A stretch of DNA of 64,000 nucleotides from assembly GCF_001428075.1 (NCBI RefSeq), contig NZ_LMSI01000001.1, positions 225,512 to 289,511 of the forward strand, given 5' to 3'. This document shows positions 61,182 to 64,000 of the stretch, piece after piece (position 1 is the stretch's first letter; the number at the start of each line of letters is the position of its first letter). The notes beneath the pieces were generated by a model. That model did no database searches and was not told where the DNA came from. It was given only the letters and a program-made list of their open reading frames with translations. This DNA is from Arthrobacter sp. Soil764. Lineage in GTDB: Bacteria > Actinomycetota > Actinomycetes > Actinomycetales > Micrococcaceae. A program made the translations under genes and the position numbers.

Positions 61182-61946
61182 TTAGGCTGCCGCGTTGCGG
61201 CGGCGTACGGCGTAGGCTCCACCGGCGAGGGCCACCAGGGCCAGACCGCCGCCAATGGCGAGGGCTCCGGTATCGGTGCCGGTTTCAGTAGGGAGGCCGG
61301 TGTTGGCGCCGCCCGCAGGCATCTTCATCTGACCGGCCGTAAGAGTCCCGCACAGGGCAGGGGACGTAGCGGCCAGCGGCAGGGAGGGGACCAGATCGCT
61401 CTTGGCGGCCTGGCCTGCGGCGCTGAGGGTGGCCGGATCAAGGCCGTGGACAACAACCACTGCCGTGCCGGATTCCAGGGCTGCCTTTGTTTCGGCGTTC
61501 AGTTCGAAGGTGCGGTCCACTGTGTAGGAAGCCCCCTGTCCTGCAACCTTCAGGTCAAGGCCTGCTGCGGGGCTGGTGTCGCCACTGGTGGAGAGGGTAG
61601 TGACGATGCCACCGTAGGACGGTGCGCCTTCGGTGGTAGAGACAACCTTGTCGCCGTCCTTGTCAGCTGAAGGGTCCGGGCAGGCGCCCTTGGCCCCGCC
61701 ATGGATGTGCTGGACGTGAGGGTACGGGGCGTCCATGAAGGTGGCGGGCATGCCCGAGACCTTGAGGACGACGTGTGCCTGGTTGCCGGTGACATCAAGG
61801 GTGACCGTACCGGAGCCTTGGCTGCCGTTGATCTGCTTCAGGGTGGACTGGTAGGAGCCGTCTGCAGCCATTGCAGGGGAACCGGACAGGGCAAGAGCGG
61901 CGAGGGCAAGGGTGGGCACTGCCATAAAGCGAAGTGACTTATTCAT
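61182..61946 (-). CDS. CHRD-domain surface protein with sorting-type C-terminus
   Basis: The 254-residue protein has a signal peptide (ending SPAMA-ADG), a CHRD-like domain (SYQSTLKQINGSQGSGTVTLDV ... HVQHIHGG) and a C-terminal sorting signal: TGLPTETGTDTG, a hydrophobic stretch, then RRRNAAA. The motif LPTETG is one residue longer than canonical LPxTG. It lies 23 bp from the sortase gene, which supports a sortase-substrate pair. ATG 61946 starts the signal peptide. Confidence 0.87.
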   Translation of the reverse strand: MNKSLRFMAVPTLALAALALSGSPAMAADGSYQSTLKQINGSQGSGTVTLDVTGNQAHVVLKVSGMPATFMDAPYPHVQHIHGGAKGACPDPSADKDGDKVVSTTEGAPSYGGIVTTLSTSGDTSPAAGLDLKVAGQGASYTVDRTFELNAETKAALESGTAVVVVHGLDPATLSAAGQAAKSDLVPSLPLAATSPALCGTLTAGQMKMPAGGANTGLPTETGTDTGALAIGGGLALVALAGGAYAVRRRNAAA

Positions 61947-62145
61947 TGGGAAAATCTCCTCATACACGTCCGTGTGATGTTGGCCGTCCCCAGGGAGGAG
62001 ACACCGGTACTTCGCAGCGCATCAAACAACGGATGGGTGGGGAGGTGGCCTAATTCACTTCTTCCACGTTGCGGGCCTGGTCCTTCGCAGCAGACTGCCT
62101 GCCCCGCGGACGCTGTTCTGCCATCCCGCTCGCACAGATGTGCGC

Positions 62146-63156
62146 TCAGTTGGCCACGGTGAACGGAACGACGGTCACCCCGGAGTTGGTGGACCCCAGC
62201 TTGTCGTCCCGACATGACGTCCGCAGGTGCAGCTTATGGACGCCGTTGGCCAGGGTGCGGGTGTCGATCGAGACGGGATCGGCTCCGTAAGGGCCTGCAG
62301 CGTCCCACAGGACCATTCCGGGGTTGGCCGGAACGGCGTGGAAATCCGGGTCGATGGAGATGAACGAATGGGTCGCCGGGCGCGAGCCGTCGCCGTGGGA
62401 GGCTAGGTCCGCCAGGGGAGACCAGATGCCCGAGACCGGGCCGTCGGGAAGGGGAGCAGTCCGGAGCGAGGCCTCGCAGTACCCGGCGTGCGTGTACCAG
62501 CCCTTGCCCCGCAGGAACGCATCCCTGGACACGTCGGACTCCGACTTGCCGTTCTGGATGTTGACCTGCCAGTTGAAGTTGGTCCGCATCTCGTTGCCGT
62601 CGGGCTCCTGGACGAACCCGCGGAAGCGGACCTCCTGCAGGCCCGAATGGTTGAACGCCGAAATTGGCCACGAGAAGGTCAGCCAGCGCTGGCAAGTCCC
62701 GGTGCACGTAAAGTCTCCGGTGCCGGAGCCGGCCGGGCCGGGGCAGCTGAAGTCCGGCGCCGAGGCCCGCAGGTAGCACTTCTGTACGGTGGTTTCCCTG
62801 TCGGCGGTCTTGAACACCATCGCCACGTAATCGGCTGTCCCCGGGTTGTCGTGGAGGGTCATCCGGACATTCACGGTGACATTACCCGAACTGATCGTTT
62901 CGCGTTCCGGGATGCACGCCCCCATATGGGCATGGCCGGTGTTGGTGATTGAGTTGTTGGCCTGGTCGGTGTCCGGCATCCACCACGACTGGGTGTCCAC
63001 GAACTGCCGGGTCTCCTGGTACACCGTGCCGTCGGCGGGAGGTGCCCCGATGCACAGCCCGGCCGCAGCCCTGGCGGTGCCGGAGCCGAGTGCGGGCATA
63101 ACGGTGCAGGCCAGCACAACAGCAAATATGAGTGCAAGGAAACGTCTCATGCCCAT
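62146..63156 (-). CDS. Large secreted hypothetical protein
   Basis: The 336-residue protein has a signal peptide (MGMRRFLALIFAVVLACTVMPALGSGTARA) and a mature beta-rich domain with several cysteines (IGACIPERE-type segment, KCYLRAS, FSCPGP, FTCTGTCQRW, HAGYCEASL) and a C-terminal GVHKLHLRTSC ... GVTVVPFTVAN. No family is certain. It is probably extracellular and disulfide-bonded. ATG 63156 or 63150 may start it. Confidence 0.8.
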   Translation of the reverse strand: MGMRRFLALIFAVVLACTVMPALGSGTARAAAGLCIGAPPADGTVYQETRQFVDTQSWWMPDTDQANNSITNTGHAHMGACIPERETISSGNVTVNVRMTLHDNPGTADYVAMVFKTADRETTVQKCYLRASAPDFSCPGPAGSGTGDFTCTGTCQRWLTFSWPISAFNHSGLQEVRFRGFVQEPDGNEMRTNFNWQVNIQNGKSESDVSRDAFLRGKGWYTHAGYCEASLRTAPLPDGPVSGIWSPLADLASHGDGSRPATHSFISIDPDFHAVPANPGMVLWDAAGPYGADPVSIDTRTLANGVHKLHLRTSCRDDKLGSTNSGVTVVPFTVAN

Positions 63157-63448
63157 TCATCCGCCGGTGTCTGTTGATTCGGGAATGCTGCGAGTGCGCT
63201 GTGGCTGTCGCCGGCGTTCGAAACGCCGGACCGTGAGGATTCGCGTAAATGCCCAACTGGGGCCCGGTCAGTATATGACGGGCGTGAGACGGCAGACCAG
63301 AGTGGCTGGGTGTATTACGACGGCGGCGCGCACCTGCCGCGAGACGTGACGGACCTGGGATCCTCGTTTATGCCTGAGCGCGGATGAGAGGCAGCGCACT
63401 CTGTGCGCGTGGAAACTTCATTCGGTATCTGGCCCGGAGGCTCGTAAT
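63157..63448. other. Intergenic, no gene supported
   Basis: The 292-bp stretch should hold the promoter of the secreted protein gene. One start-less frame to 63387 encodes VYDGRETADQSGWVYYDGG but no start codon or homologue is recognised. Confidence 0.45.
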
Positions 63449-63814
63449 TTATATCCCCAGTACCCGCTTCAGGGCACTAGAAAGGGGACGCGTGAACCTC
63501 CCGCTGCCCCGCTTGGAAATCCCGGACTTAGACCCTATTGGAAGAAGCTGGTTCAGAGTCTCCCCGAGAATCTCAACCTCCACTCCATGCAGGAGGGGGA
63601 TGTCGTGGATGAATGCCTCCAGCTCGAAGGCATCCGCTCTTCCTCCGTTGGAGCGGTACTGATGCCAGAGATCCTCAACGGAAAGGTCGCCTGACTCGAT
63701 TAAGGTCAGTGCTGCTGGGCGAGGATCGGAATAGATCATGTCGGCCTCCCGGAAGGCATCTGCCGAACGCTTGATCCGCTGCCCTTCATGTCGCCAGTTG
63801 GGGGTGCGCATCAT
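63449..63814 (-). CDS. Hypothetical protein
   Basis: The 121-residue soluble protein (RTPNWRHEGQRIKRSADAFR ... SVEDLWHQYRSNGGRADAFELEAFIHDIPLLHG) is not recognised. Double ATGs at 63814 and 63811 with a weak AGAAGAG site are the likely starts. It lies 19 bp downstream of the truncated membrane gene at the window end and probably shares its transcript. Confidence 0.7.
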   Translation of the reverse strand: MMRTPNWRHEGQRIKRSADAFREADMIYSDPRPAALTLIESGDLSVEDLWHQYRSNGGRADAFELEAFIHDIPLLHGVEVEILGETLNQLLPIGSKSGISKRGSGRFTRPLSSALKRVLGI

Positions 63815-63833
63815 GCGCTCTTCTGCGTGAGTC

Positions 63834-64000
63834 TTATGAAGAGCTGAGCCCTTCAGTTTCTGCTTTCGCTCGGTTCTGCAGCGCACGCCTCAGAATGATC
63901 GCCAGACTGGTCGCGCAGACGATGTCCAGGCCTATGCCTGCTGCCACGAAAAAGATGTCATCCCCCGTCCAGCCTTCCTGCACCGACCACCGCAGGGTTG
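63834..64000 (-). CDS. Membrane protein C-terminus (partial at window edge)
   Basis: A frame on the minus strand enters from the window end and stops at TAA 63834-63836. It encodes LRWSVQEGWTGDDIFFVAAG, then IGLDIVCATSLAIILRRALQ and a polar tail ending GLSSS. The hydrophobic run is one membrane segment. The rest of the gene and its identity lie outside the window. Confidence 0.65.
   Translation of the reverse strand, partial: TLRWSVQEGWTGDDIFFVAAGIGLDIVCATSLAIILRRALQNRAKAETEGLSSS

Noticed and set aside
63178..63387. Start-less frame encoding VYDGRETADQSGWVYYDGG
   Set aside because: No start codon, no recognised family and only 70 codons; chance openness is likely in GC-rich DNA.

Overview
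The window is high-GC, gene-dense bacterial DNA. Its character suggests a high-GC Gram-positive of the Micrococcaceae, with Arthrobacter or Pseudarthrobacter the likeliest genera. The evidence is many GTG starts, ATGA/GTGA start-stop overlaps, a DtxR/IdeR-type iron box, a class F-like sortase, MmyB-like regulators and strings of small actinobacterial proteins. The genus is inferred from gene style, not proven. No rRNA, tRNA, CRISPR array or intact insertion sequence was seen. Both ends cut genes.

Layout. 1-6.9 kb: a tightly overlapping rightward operon of a phosphoribosyltransferase/dienelactone hydrolase-like fusion, an acetyl-CoA synthetase, E1-alpha, E1-beta and E2 of a 2-oxoacid dehydrogenase, and a free acyl carrier protein; no E3 is present. 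6.9-13.2 kb: a sulfide/persulfide island (MFS carrier, persulfide dioxygenase-rhodanese fusion, thioredoxin, three further rhodaneses, TauE/SafE exporter) divergent from a CstR-like repressor and a DUF302 gene, with three operator-like palindromes spaced exactly 21 bp and a fourth before the dioxygenase. 13.2-15.1 kb: a TetR/MFS divergent pair. 15.1-16.7 kb: putative copper-handling small proteins. 16.8-22.3 kb: flavodoxin, HAD, alpha/beta hydrolase, CDP-alcohol transferase, YceI and PaaK-like genes.

22.3-35.9 kb: sensor kinase, FAD monooxygenase, a Ktr-type potassium system, a membrane-anchored hydrolase flanked by a 27-bp direct repeat, a FetB-like permease, then KdpD/KdpE beside an APC-superfamily permease and no KdpFABC. 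KdpD has lost its P-loop lysine. The permease and a nearby unknown gene share an upstream motif at almost the same distance from their starts. 35.9-39.0 kb: CopC, a membrane protein, a CzrA/NmtR-like ArsR repressor and an MFS carrier in one operon. 39.0-42.7 kb looks like an accessory stretch: a small-protein operon with a GAF protein, a start-less helicase-associated-domain remnant, an I36 inhibitor-like secreted protein and a P-loop kinase-like protein.

42.7-48.9 kb: methionine aminopeptidase and an arsenic island (arsC-like, flavoprotein, ACR3, ArsR, tandem ArsA) with related operator sequences before acr3/arsR and arsA. 48.9-54.3 kb: DinB-like protein, membrane proteins, and an SDR/AKR/AKR operon divergent from an MmyB-like regulator across a perfect inverted repeat. 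54.6-57.3 kb: a single 875-residue protein joining an adenylation domain, a carrier domain and an acyltransferase-3 membrane domain, preceded by a DtxR/IdeR-like iron box; this is the most unusual gene here. 57.5-64 kb: secreted proteins, a zinc alcohol dehydrogenase, and a lipoprotein, sortase, CHRD surface protein and large secreted protein in one direction.

Two short arrays with the same 32-bp period and core (ACGCCCGCTCACC) occur 24 kb apart, one inside the coding sequence of the E2 linker and one between fetB and kdpD.
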